Source: Acidobacteriaceae bacterium (GTDB taxonomy: Bacteria; Acidobacteriota; Terriglobia; Terriglobales; Acidobacteriaceae). Taken from it: DNA of 12,295 nucleotides. Positions 7,133 to 12,295 of the stretch are shown one piece after another (the stretch's first letter is position 1; every line of letters begins with the position of its first letter). Below the pieces are notes generated by a model that did no database searches, was not told the origin of the DNA, and saw only the letters and a list, made by a program, of their open reading frames with translations. The position numbers and the translations under genes are program-made. The stretch covers positions 1 to 12,295 of the forward strand of contig PLST01000233.1 of assembly GCA_003164255.1 (NCBI GenBank). The letters run 5' to 3'.

Positions 7133-7624
7133 TTATAGACGGCGAGAGGCCTTGGGTTGAAATTCCAAGCGTGAATGTGCCGTATGTATTTTGGGGGGTA
7201 TTTCCATGCCCATAATAGATAGGCCGATGCCTGCGGTGCTCCGGTTACTGTTCGAATCCCTCTTCGACTTTGCTCGCAATCCAGAGGTCTTGATACCTCC
7301 GGGAGCCCCGAATTGACCGGCGGGCGCAATGGCAGAGGCCATCATCGAGAAAGAGACTTCTCCCTCGCGGAGTACCAGGATCCTGGCATGAGGCCAGTGC
7401 TGGCGAATGAACCGACTCGCCTCTTCAAGTTCGACCGGTGACAGAGTGTGTGTGAAGGATCGTGACCTGAGTTGATTCCTCCTTCTGAATCCCCCATAAC
7501 TCCCGATAATCTGATGCCATAGAAAGGCGAAATTTGGTCCATTAAGCAGCGCTTCATGGACCATGCAGCCGAAATCCATCGAGCCTCCGGAAAGCACATG
7601 ACTTGCCTTTTGCAGGCTGAACAT
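7133..7624 (-). pseudogene. Degraded receiver-like reading frame running through the tRNA-derived repeat
   Basis: An open frame of 163 codons without a convincing ribosome binding site. Only the middle looks protein-like: LSPVELEEASRFIRQHWPHA followed by RILVLREGEV resembles an alpha/beta unit of a response-regulator receiver fold. A hydrophobic start (MFSLQKASHVLSGG) is separated from it by a Gly/Arg-rich stretch that looks out of frame or inserted. The last third translates the minus strand of the tRNA fragment (giving SKRDSNS) and continues into unrelated sequence, so the natural C-terminus is missing. It starts 63 bases after the rhodanese-like gene. Most likely a remnant. The receiver resemblance is weak and unverified. 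Confidence 0.3.
7251..7269 (+). repeat. tRNA 3'-end fragment, copy 2 (degenerate)
   Basis: This is a direct repeat of copy 1 covering T-loop, 3' T-stem and acceptor strand, identical at 18 of 19 bases (TTCGAATCCCTCTTyGACT). The 5' T-stem has decayed (TACTG instead of GGGGG) and no CCA follows. It is offset 170 bases from copy 1 in the same orientation. Confidence 0.55.
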
Positions 7625-7687
7625 CCCGCTTTTTCTGACTTCTAATGAAGTTTTCCTTGACGCCTTTGCTGAAGAACGAGAGCCTGT

Positions 7688-8158
7688 TCATGCAACCTTC
7701 GCGAGGCTGAGATCGCCTTCCAGCACGTAAAGAGGAGCTGAGCCGTCCATGCAATGGCTTGTCTCGATCATGAAGATGCTTACGTTGGAAGCTCCGTAGA
7801 ACACTACGCTCCTGTCTGCGGGAAGCCACTCTAAGAGCGTATTCAGATCATTCGGGTTGACAGGAAGGGCAAATGCGGTCTCGATCGGAAATGGGTCCCA
7901 TTGAGCATTCGCTCTTAGATCGAACACGACAAGATCGCTGCGCTTTGCGAGAAGCGACAAAAACATGTCTACTGATATCCAGTGCATCGCCCTGGTCTGT
8001 CTCCCGCTAGGCTTAGGTACGATTGCAGGTTCGACGGGAGTGAAAAGAGCGGTTGGTATGATGTCAGGCAGTTTGCGCGTTCGAGAACGCCTGGTTCGCA
8101 ATACGGCATATATCGGAGCCGCCAGCGCCATGGCAGGCAGGGACCATAGGGAATCCAT
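7688..8158 (-). CDS. Membrane-anchored rhodanese-like protein lacking the catalytic cysteine
   Basis: This 156-residue protein starts at the ATG at 8158, chosen because TGGAGGA lies about eight bases upstream; a longer frame to 8251 adds an Arg-rich stretch of no known kind. Residues 1-20 form one hydrophobic segment followed by RTRRSRTRK, a membrane anchor with a basic cytoplasmic-side flank. Residues about 58-152 have the rhodanese pattern: an Asp-Leu-Arg strand end (80-82), Trp87, the ALPV turn (97-100), then the strand VVFY leading into the active-site loop. That loop reads YGASNVS (121-127), so Gly122 occupies the place of the sulfur-accepting Cys. Such proteins cannot be sulfurtransferases and usually act as binding or scaffold modules. 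Cys136 is the only cysteine and is not in the loop. It follows a single-pass membrane protein gene after 93 bases, possibly in one transcript. The fold call is moderate; the role is unknown. Confidence 0.6.
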   Translation of the reverse strand: MDSLWSLPAMALAAPIYAVLRTRRSRTRKLPDIIPTALFTPVEPAIVPKPSGRQTRAMHWISVDMFLSLLAKRSDLVVFDLRANAQWDPFPIETAFALPVNPNDLNTLLEWLPADRSVVFYGASNVSIFMIETSHCMDGSAPLYVLEGDLSLAKVA

Positions 8159-8251
8159 AGAGTGTTCCTCCACTGAGAAATCGCTTCGAGATGCGCTTCG
8201 TTTCAGGGCACGCGGCAATGGCGCAACTTGAGCGCGGAACCGTGGCGCCAA

Positions 8252-8704
8252 CTATGCGAGGCGAAAACGAATTGGAGGTGGAGCGTGGGAAGGGGTCAGC
8301 AAATCGAACAATACAGCGTGGCGCTCGCACAAGGGGAGAATGCAGGCGACGGCGCGGCACATGCTGGGAAGCCGCTGAACGGTCGCGACAGTTGCATGCG
8401 ACCCGGCGACAAAATGCGACTTTGCCTTGAGGCTTGAGGCCGCCGCTATGGGTGCGCTGCGCGGCTCGATCCACAGTTTCGCAACAGGTGTGTGGGACGA
8501 AGACCCTGAATGGCAATGATAGAGGGAAAGTTTGTAACCATATCCCCAAAGGAAGACCGCAACGGCTAGTCCGACGATCCCGAGAGCACAGGGTCTCGAT
8601 ACGAGTCTCCAGGATGAGTTCTGGCTCTGCGCCAGCGGCCTGGTGCGGAGAACACTCGCCCGTGTGGCGTTTGCGTTGATCGGGATTGGGCTTCGGGTGG
8701 ACAT
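8252..8704 (-). CDS. Hypothetical single-pass membrane protein
   Basis: A 150-residue protein of unrecognised family. An N-terminal Ser/Arg-rich stretch of about 35 residues is followed by one clear membrane helix (about residues 37-56, CALGIVGLAVAVFLWGYGYK). The rest (SLYHCHSG, KLWIEPR, then an Ala/Ser-rich and His/Cys-containing tail) would lie outside the membrane core. Two starts are possible: ATG at 8704 with AAGGA about 13 bases upstream, or ATG at 8761 with no ribosome binding site. The first is chosen with little certainty. The FLWGYGYKLSLYH segment gives the impression of a conserved acidobacterial family, but I cannot name one. Codon quality in the C-terminal third is poor, so the true end could be affected by a frameshift. 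It lies upstream of the rhodanese-like gene in the same direction. Confidence 0.45.
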   Translation of the reverse strand: MSTRSPIPINANATRASVLRTRPLAQSQNSSWRLVSRPCALGIVGLAVAVFLWGYGYKLSLYHCHSGSSSHTPVAKLWIEPRSAPIAAASSLKAKSHFVAGSHATVATVQRLPSMCRAVACILPLCERHAVLFDLLTPSHAPPPIRFRLA

Positions 8705-9020
8705 TTGGTCGAACGGTTCCTTCTGCCTGCGTGGAAAGAGACCTGCGTTTATAGACTCCATTTCGAGCCGAAACGTTGTCCGCGGAGCGATTGAATATTG
8801 TTATCTGGGATCAGCGAAGTGCTTTCCCCAGTTTCAAATCCCATTCATCCCGCGCCGCCGAGAGATCCGCAACGCTCCTTCTGAGCCCCACAGTCGTGGC
8901 GCCGTAAAACGGCATCGTTTCTCAAAAGTGATGCCTGAGTCGGACCTCATCTTCGGCGAATGAATTCACGCTATCATTCGGGGATGAAGTCACGAGATCC
9001 GAAACAGGCGGACAGCGAGG
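8705..9020. other. Intergenic region without a gene
   Basis: No convincing coding frame on either strand. On the minus strand it holds terminator-like hairpins (8901-8935) after the hypothetical gene ending at 9021. The A/T-richer part (about 8790-8850) probably carries the promoter of the membrane-protein/rhodanese-like pair, but no -35/-10 pair with good spacing is visible. Confidence 0.5.
8901..8935 (-). terminator. Candidate intrinsic terminator after the 9021-9674 gene
   Basis: On the minus strand GGCATC (8930-8935) pairs with GATGCC (8911-8916) around a 13-base loop in which TTT and AAA can pair further. GTTTTA follows the stem. A second small hairpin, GCCGT-TTT-ACGGC (8901-8913), overlaps it. 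The T-run is short, so strength is uncertain. Confidence 0.4.
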
Positions 9021-9674
9021 TTACTGGACGCTCGCGCCGTTCGCAGTCTGCTGATCGTCACCTTGAAAGGCTATGGCCAGCGCAAATTCGGTTCCCGCTT
9101 TCAATTTCATCTCATCTTTCTTTGTGGACACCAGCACACCGGAATTCTTGCTGCTGACCTTGCTGTGAAGGTCAACTCCCGACAACACATCAATCTGATC
9201 TACCTGCTGGAGTCCTTCATGCCAGGGATTTGCAGCCCTGTCTCCGGCGGGTCTGGGGTGATCCACGAATGTTCCGCTGCCCGGAGGGTTGACACCCGTA
9301 ATTGTTGCCTTGATCTCGATGATTTTGCCGTCCTTCAGCTTTGCCTGGCAGATGCATAGGGCCAACTTCGAATTACCTTTGGTCTCCATGTCGTCCGTAA
9401 CCACCTTTCCCAGCAGGACAGTTCCAGACGGTAACTCGGGCCCGTTTTTGAGATGAGCGGTATCCGCCAATGTAACATGGAACTCCTGGCCTGCATGTGC
9501 TTTCTTGGCGTCCAGGGTCCTGTCTAGTGCGCCCCGAGCGCCAACCATGAGTCCCACTTCGTTTTTATCCGCGTCCGAGGTGGCGCTGTTGCTCTGAGTG
9601 CCTTGAAGCCTCCCCATGTTTCGTGCGGCTGCGATTCCGGGGACAAGTGGAGTGCTCGCATCCTTGATTGGCAT
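9021..9674 (-). CDS. Conserved hypothetical protein, envelope type, N-terminus unusual
   Basis: A 217-residue protein whose function I do not recognise. The core (residues about 48-130: ALDRTLDAKKAHAGQEF, then HLKNGPELPSGTVLLGKVV, then LKDGKIIEIKATITGV) is beta-rich with Gly/Lys turns. It resembles a family of acidobacterial hypothetical proteins that normally follow a secretion signal and a Ser/Thr-rich linker. Here the Ser/Thr-rich linker is present (26-37) but the first 25 residues contain no hydrophobic signal core. The in-frame codons upstream reach a stop without one, and ATG 9674 has no ribosome binding site. The start may be wrong, or the 5' end may have been lost or shifted. Residues 150-208 contain a second repeat-like beta segment (VDLHSKVSSKNSGVLVS, then LKAGTEFALAIAF). 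It stands alone: 167 bases separate it from the upstream operon and a terminator-like hairpin follows. Confidence 0.6.
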   Translation of the reverse strand: MPIKDASTPLVPGIAAARNMGRLQGTQSNSATSDADKNEVGLMVGARGALDRTLDAKKAHAGQEFHVTLADTAHLKNGPELPSGTVLLGKVVTDDMETKGNSKLALCICQAKLKDGKIIEIKATITGVNPPGSGTFVDHPRPAGDRAANPWHEGLQQVDQIDVLSGVDLHSKVSSKNSGVLVSTKKDEMKLKAGTEFALAIAFQGDDQQTANGASVQ

Positions 9675-9795
9675 TGAAGGCGTCAGTATGAAACGGAATC
9701 GTCATGGAATGCGGCAGAGTACCTGCGTGCCAACCCGGCAATAAATCTCGCTCCAAATTCAAACAAACATTTGCCCAGCACTGGTGAAACGAATC

Positions 9796-9819
9796 GCGGA
9801 ATCGTTCTCATCGTTCCGC
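9796..9819 (-). terminator. Weak inverted repeat downstream of the stress operon
   Basis: On the minus strand GCGGAACG (9812-9819) pairs with CGATTCCGC (9796-9804), with a one-base bulge and a short loop, 22 bases after the stop of the 138-residue membrane protein gene. Only a broken T-run (GATTCGTTTC) follows, so it may be a weak or Rho-assisted terminator. Confidence 0.3.
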
Positions 9820-9841
9820 AATCACATCTCACTCTTTCCGT

Positions 9842-10258
9842 TCATGGTAGATGGGACGAGCGACGTACGCTGGAGGTTTGGCGGTAGGCCCATACGCCAT
9901 AGATGGCTCCTGCCACGATGACGACGAAGTAAGGTATATGGATGATCGTTGCCAACAATGTGAGCCCAACGAGGGGTAACCATGGTGCACTGGATCGCCA
10001 CGCTGTTATGCGTGACTTTGTTTCGAGTGCTTCCAGAATGAACAAGAATGTGAAGAACGTTATGATTCCGCCGCACACCGACCCCATATGGAGTTGCCAT
10101 CCTGGGAGTTTGTCCATCTGACGCCCCCATGACTCAATCAAGTCAGGAAGTGTTGTCTCGACAGCAATGAAGGCACACACGCCTCCAAACAGTGCCGTCA
10201 GCAGTGTTACCGAGGTGTGATTATATTCGTAGCTCGACCGGCTCTTCCGTTTCCCCAT
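9842..10258 (-). CDS. Small polytopic membrane protein of unknown function
   Basis: A 138-residue protein with a basic N-terminus (MGKRKSRSS) and strong hydrophobic stretches at about 16-36, 57-78 and 92-124. The last is long enough for two helices, so three or four membrane segments are expected. No family is recognised. The ATG at 10258 is chosen because GGAG lies about six bases upstream; an earlier ATG at 10321 has no ribosome binding site and would overlap the preceding gene by 35 bases. The gene begins 28 bases after the universal stress protein stop and is probably the last gene of the exporter/stress operon. The short loop LESWGRQMDKLPGWQLHM-type region (residues 40-58) between helices 1 and 2 carries mixed charges and Trp. 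Confidence 0.6.
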   Translation of the reverse strand: MGKRKSRSSYEYNHTSVTLLTALFGGVCAFIAVETTLPDLIESWGRQMDKLPGWQLHMGSVCGGIITFFTFLFILEALETKSRITAWRSSAPWLPLVGLTLLATIIHIPYFVVIVAGAIYGVWAYRQTSSVRRSSHLP

Positions 10259-10286
10259 CCAATTCTCCAACAATGCGATCTGGTTC

Positions 10287-11174
10287 TCAGTTTCTAATCG
10301 TGAGGACTGGACATGCAGCATCTAAAATGATCCGGAAAGCCCCAGATGTTCTCATTTCCATGCTGAGATGCGAGGTCTTCCGGATACCAAGCACCAGCAG
10401 GTCAATCGAATGCTCTCTGATGTGCTCGAGAATCTTGTCGTGCGCTCCACCAACAGCAACATATGTTCTCGGTTCGCAGAATTCCTTGGAACACTCGGGC
10501 ACAAGCGAGTCAAGGGCGCTGAAGAATCGTGTTTGAAGGTCGAAGAGCCGGTCCGGATGTTCGATGACATCGTCCTGAATCACATTGAGTACATCAATTT
10601 TCGATCCGAAAACTTCCGCGAATGTGACGGCATAGATTGCTGCATTGGCAGCCGCCACAGTAAAGTCGGTAGCAAAGAGAATCCTCTCAAACGGAAACGC
10701 CTTTGAAGACAACGGCTGAACCTGGGGACCAACAGTAAGTGCCGGCCAGCGTGTGGACCGTAGGATTTTCTCCGCAACCGAGCCAATGATTCCTCTTTCG
10801 AGCCTGCCTCCACCATGCGTCCCCAGGACAATCATCGATGGCTCTTCTTTATCCGCCAGACCCGGAATCACAGCTTCAGGATCTCCCTCAAGAAGCATGG
10901 GGATGGCTTCGATTGAAGTTGATCCGAGGAGTGCAGCTTCTCTCGACAGGAGAACCTCCAAGCCTTTCCGCTGATGGCTTAATCGTCTGTCGCCTACTTC
11001 AACCTCCATGGCAGCTTGCACCAACGTGAATGCATGAGCCACGAGCAGTCTTGCCGAGAAATGGGCCGCCATGCGTGCAGCATAGAGTCCGGCATTGATG
11101 GAGCGGAGTGAGAAATCTGTTGCAAAGATGACTGTCTTCAAATTCAGTTCGGGTCTGTCTCCAAACACTGGCAT
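10287..11174 (-). CDS. Tandem-domain universal stress protein (UspA family)
   Basis: A 295-residue cytoplasmic protein of two Usp domains (about 11-150 and 161-295). Each starts with the strand-Asp motif FATD (17-20, 167-170). Domain 1 keeps the full ATP-binding signature G-2x-G-9x-G-S (GTHG at 118-121, Gly-Ser at 131-132), so it should bind ATP. Domain 2 has GIRKTSHLSMEMRTSG at that place: the second Gly is replaced by Lys and the final Gly-Ser is lost, so nucleotide binding there is doubtful. Usp proteins respond to starvation, redox or membrane stress and often regulate neighbouring transporters. ATG 11174 has AGGAG nine bases upstream. It begins five bases after the DUF1634 gene stop, so it is co-transcribed with the exporter. 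The family call is firm; what it regulates is inference. Confidence 0.9.
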   Translation of the reverse strand: MPVFGDRPELNLKTVIFATDFSLRSINAGLYAARMAAHFSARLLVAHAFTLVQAAMEVEVGDRRLSHQRKGLEVLLSREAALLGSTSIEAIPMLLEGDPEAVIPGLADKEEPSMIVLGTHGGGRLERGIIGSVAEKILRSTRWPALTVGPQVQPLSSKAFPFERILFATDFTVAAANAAIYAVTFAEVFGSKIDVLNVIQDDVIEHPDRLFDLQTRFFSALDSLVPECSKEFCEPRTYVAVGGAHDKILEHIREHSIDLLVLGIRKTSHLSMEMRTSGAFRIILDAACPVLTIRN

Positions 11175-11179
11175 GGTGT

Positions 11180-11554
11180 CTATCTCCTGGTAAAGAAGCT
11201 CAGTATCAGAATGATCAATACAATCGCACTCACTGCCGCATAGAGACGGTCCCGGAGGAGTGCGAATCCAACCAGTCCAAAGGCAACACGGCAGACTGGC
11301 GTCGCGATCAACAACAGGATGCCAAAGGCGATCAGACTCTGGCTGTCGAAACCTCCTAGACCATTCAGGATTCCGTGAACTGACTCATATGCGTCTGGAG
11401 CACCATGAAACTGCTGATAGTTGGGCATTGGGCCTCTGAAGTGTCTCAAATACAGAACGCCCCCGAAGAGGACAACCAATGCCGCGAGGGTCACCCCGAT
11501 TTGGAGCATGCGCCCCATTGCTGTCTCCAGTCGTTGATCCCCTTGATCAGACAC
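11180..11554 (-). CDS. DUF1634 membrane protein
   Basis: A 124-residue protein with three membrane helices (about 17-37, 72-97 and 104-122) and a soluble loop at 38-70. The loop contains GPMPNYQQFHG and the helix 2 region GILLLIATPVCRV is typical of DUF1634. Function is unknown; members are commonly encoded beside TauE/SafE permeases, as here, and may be an accessory subunit. It starts at GTG, directly after the TGA of the exporter gene with no base between. The sequence GGGAGG before that stop serves as its ribosome binding site, so the two are translationally coupled. Cys88 in helix 2 is the only cysteine. Confidence 0.82.
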   Translation of the reverse strand: MSDQGDQRLETAMGRMLQIGVTLAALVVLFGGVLYLRHFRGPMPNYQQFHGAPDAYESVHGILNGLGGFDSQSLIAFGILLLIATPVCRVAFGLVGFALLRDRLYAAVSAIVLIILILSFFTRR

Positions 11555-12295
11555 TCAGAGCCTCCCTGTCAGGCCATTGAAGATCATTTCCGCGCCCAGG
11601 GCGACAATGACAATACTGAATACCATGCGGAGAGTTTGGACTTGAGCATTTACGAGGATGCGAGACCCCACAAGAGAGCCCGCGAGAACTCCCAGCACGA
11701 CCGGCATCGACAGTCCAGGAAGGATGTAACCGTGGCTTAGATAGAATCCAGCACTAGCCGCAGCCGTGACACCGATCATGAAGTTGCTGGTCGTGGTAGA
11801 GACCTTGAAAGGCAACTTCATTACCTGGTCCATCGCGAGGACCTTCACTGCTCCGGAGCCTATCCCCAACAGTCCTGACAGCGTTCCCGCGACGAACATG
11901 ATGCCGAAGCCAGCCGGGACATGTTCAGCGACATACTCTTCTTTGCCGTTTTGCACTGGAAAGGACCCCCTGCAATTCAGCCGCACCGCAAGTGAGTCCG
12001 GTTCTGTCATCTTCGGCTCTATCGGAATTTTGCGTAGTGAGGCCCAGGCTGAGTAGAAAAGCACCATGCCGAAGATTATGCCAATCCAATTCCCGGAGAC
12101 TTTGGCTGTCAGATACGCTCCGAACAAAGCACCGAGTGTTGTAGCCACTTCCAAAAACATTCCGATACGGATATTCGAGTATCCCTCTCGAACATACGCC
12201 GCAGCAGCTCCCGACGAGGTTGCAATGACAGATACAAGCGAGGCTCCAATCGCATAGTGCAGGTCAATCTTGAACACAAGACAGAGGACTGGAAC
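11555..12295 (-). CDS. TauE/SafE-family anion exporter, N-terminus outside window
   Basis: Integral membrane permease of the TauE/SafE (former DUF81) family; 246 residues are visible. Codons upstream of the in-frame GTG at 12277 stay open to the edge and encode Val-Pro-Val-Leu-Cys-Leu, so that GTG is probably internal. The first-half signature GASLVSVIATSSGAAAAYV and the second-half signature LLGIGSGAVKV, then STTTSNFMIGVTAAASAG, reflect the family's internal duplication. An unusually long hydrophilic linker (about 35 residues, EPKMTEPDSLAVRLNC then VQNGKEEYVAEHV) separates the halves. Family members move sulfite, sulfoacetate or other small organic anions across the inner membrane. First visible gene of the operon with DUF1634, Usp and a small membrane protein. 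The substrate cannot be told from sequence. Confidence 0.88.
   Translation of the reverse strand, partial: VPVLCLVFKIDLHYAIGASLVSVIATSSGAAAAYVREGYSNIRIGMFLEVATTLGALFGAYLTAKVSGNWIGIIFGMVLFYSAWASLRKIPIEPKMTEPDSLAVRLNCRGSFPVQNGKEEYVAEHVPAGFGIMFVAGTLSGLLGIGSGAVKVLAMDQVMKLPFKVSTTTSNFMIGVTAAASAGFYLSHGYILPGLSMPVVLGVLAGSLVGSRILVNAQVQTLRMVFSIVIVALGAEMIFNGLTGRL

Noticed and set aside
5922..7160. Long + strand open frame opposite the GH109-type gene
   Set aside because: It is the antisense of a clear GH109 gene in GC-rich DNA, shows no protein-like motifs and runs on through the promoter and the tRNA fragment.
6873..7690. Integrase, transposase or insertion-sequence ends around the tRNA fragments
   Set aside because: No such coding sequence, terminal inverted repeat or target duplication could be found; the only repeat is the tRNA-derived one.
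9726..9733. Minus-strand TTGGCACG as a sigma54 -24 element upstream of the 9021-9674 gene
   Set aside because: The GC of the -12 element is missing at the required ten-base spacing (CT is found instead).
1..12295. CRISPR arrays, rRNA genes or riboswitches
   Set aside because: No regularly spaced repeats, no rRNA-like conserved segments and no recognisable riboswitch core were seen.

Overview
The window looks like a chromosomal segment of an Acidobacteriota member, probably class Terriglobia. The basis is recognition rather than a search. It has the C-terminus of an Oar-type TonB-dependent receptor with a Gly/Pro-rich loop, a Tat-exported GH109-type oxidoreductase-fold glycosidase, and several small conserved-hypothetical membrane or envelope proteins of a kind I associate with that phylum. 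Spot counts of single 60-base lines show high GC in the left part (40/60 at 1261-1320, 45/60 at 3421-3480). GC is lower on the right (26/60 at 10561-10620, 31/60 at 11761-11820).

Left part (1-6950). The 3' end of the receptor gene on the + strand converges on a minus-strand carbohydrate cluster, and a bidirectional terminator separates them. Read in its own direction the cluster is: a GH109-type NAD-dependent glycosidase with a Tat signal, preceded by a good sigma70-type promoter; a diverged GalU-like nucleotidyltransferase; and a 1110-residue protein that joins a fucokinase-like GHMP-kinase region (N-terminal) to a UDPGP-type sugar-1-phosphate uridylyltransferase (C-terminal). The last two genes overlap by four bases. 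A plausible joint role is release of a sugar such as GalNAc, its phosphorylation at C1, and activation to a UDP-sugar. Several nucleotide-binding motifs in the kinase region and in the GalU-like protein are degenerate, so this chemistry is a hypothesis.

Junction (about 6950-7690). Two copies of the 3' end of a tRNA gene (T-arm plus acceptor strand) lie 170 bases apart with no tRNA body attached. They mark the change from the high-GC cluster to the lower-GC right part, which suggests an attachment-site scar or the edge of a genomic island. A degraded minus-strand reading frame runs straight through the second copy. No integrase or transposase is visible.

Right part (7690-12295). All genes are on the minus strand. 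From the right edge they are: a TauE/SafE-type anion exporter (5' end outside the window), a DUF1634 membrane protein, a two-domain universal stress protein, and a small polytopic membrane protein, packed with 0-28 base gaps as one operon. Then come a conserved hypothetical protein without a visible signal peptide, a single-pass membrane protein of unknown function, and a membrane-anchored rhodanese-like protein with glycine where the catalytic cysteine should be. This side looks like a stress, sulfur or redox accessory block.
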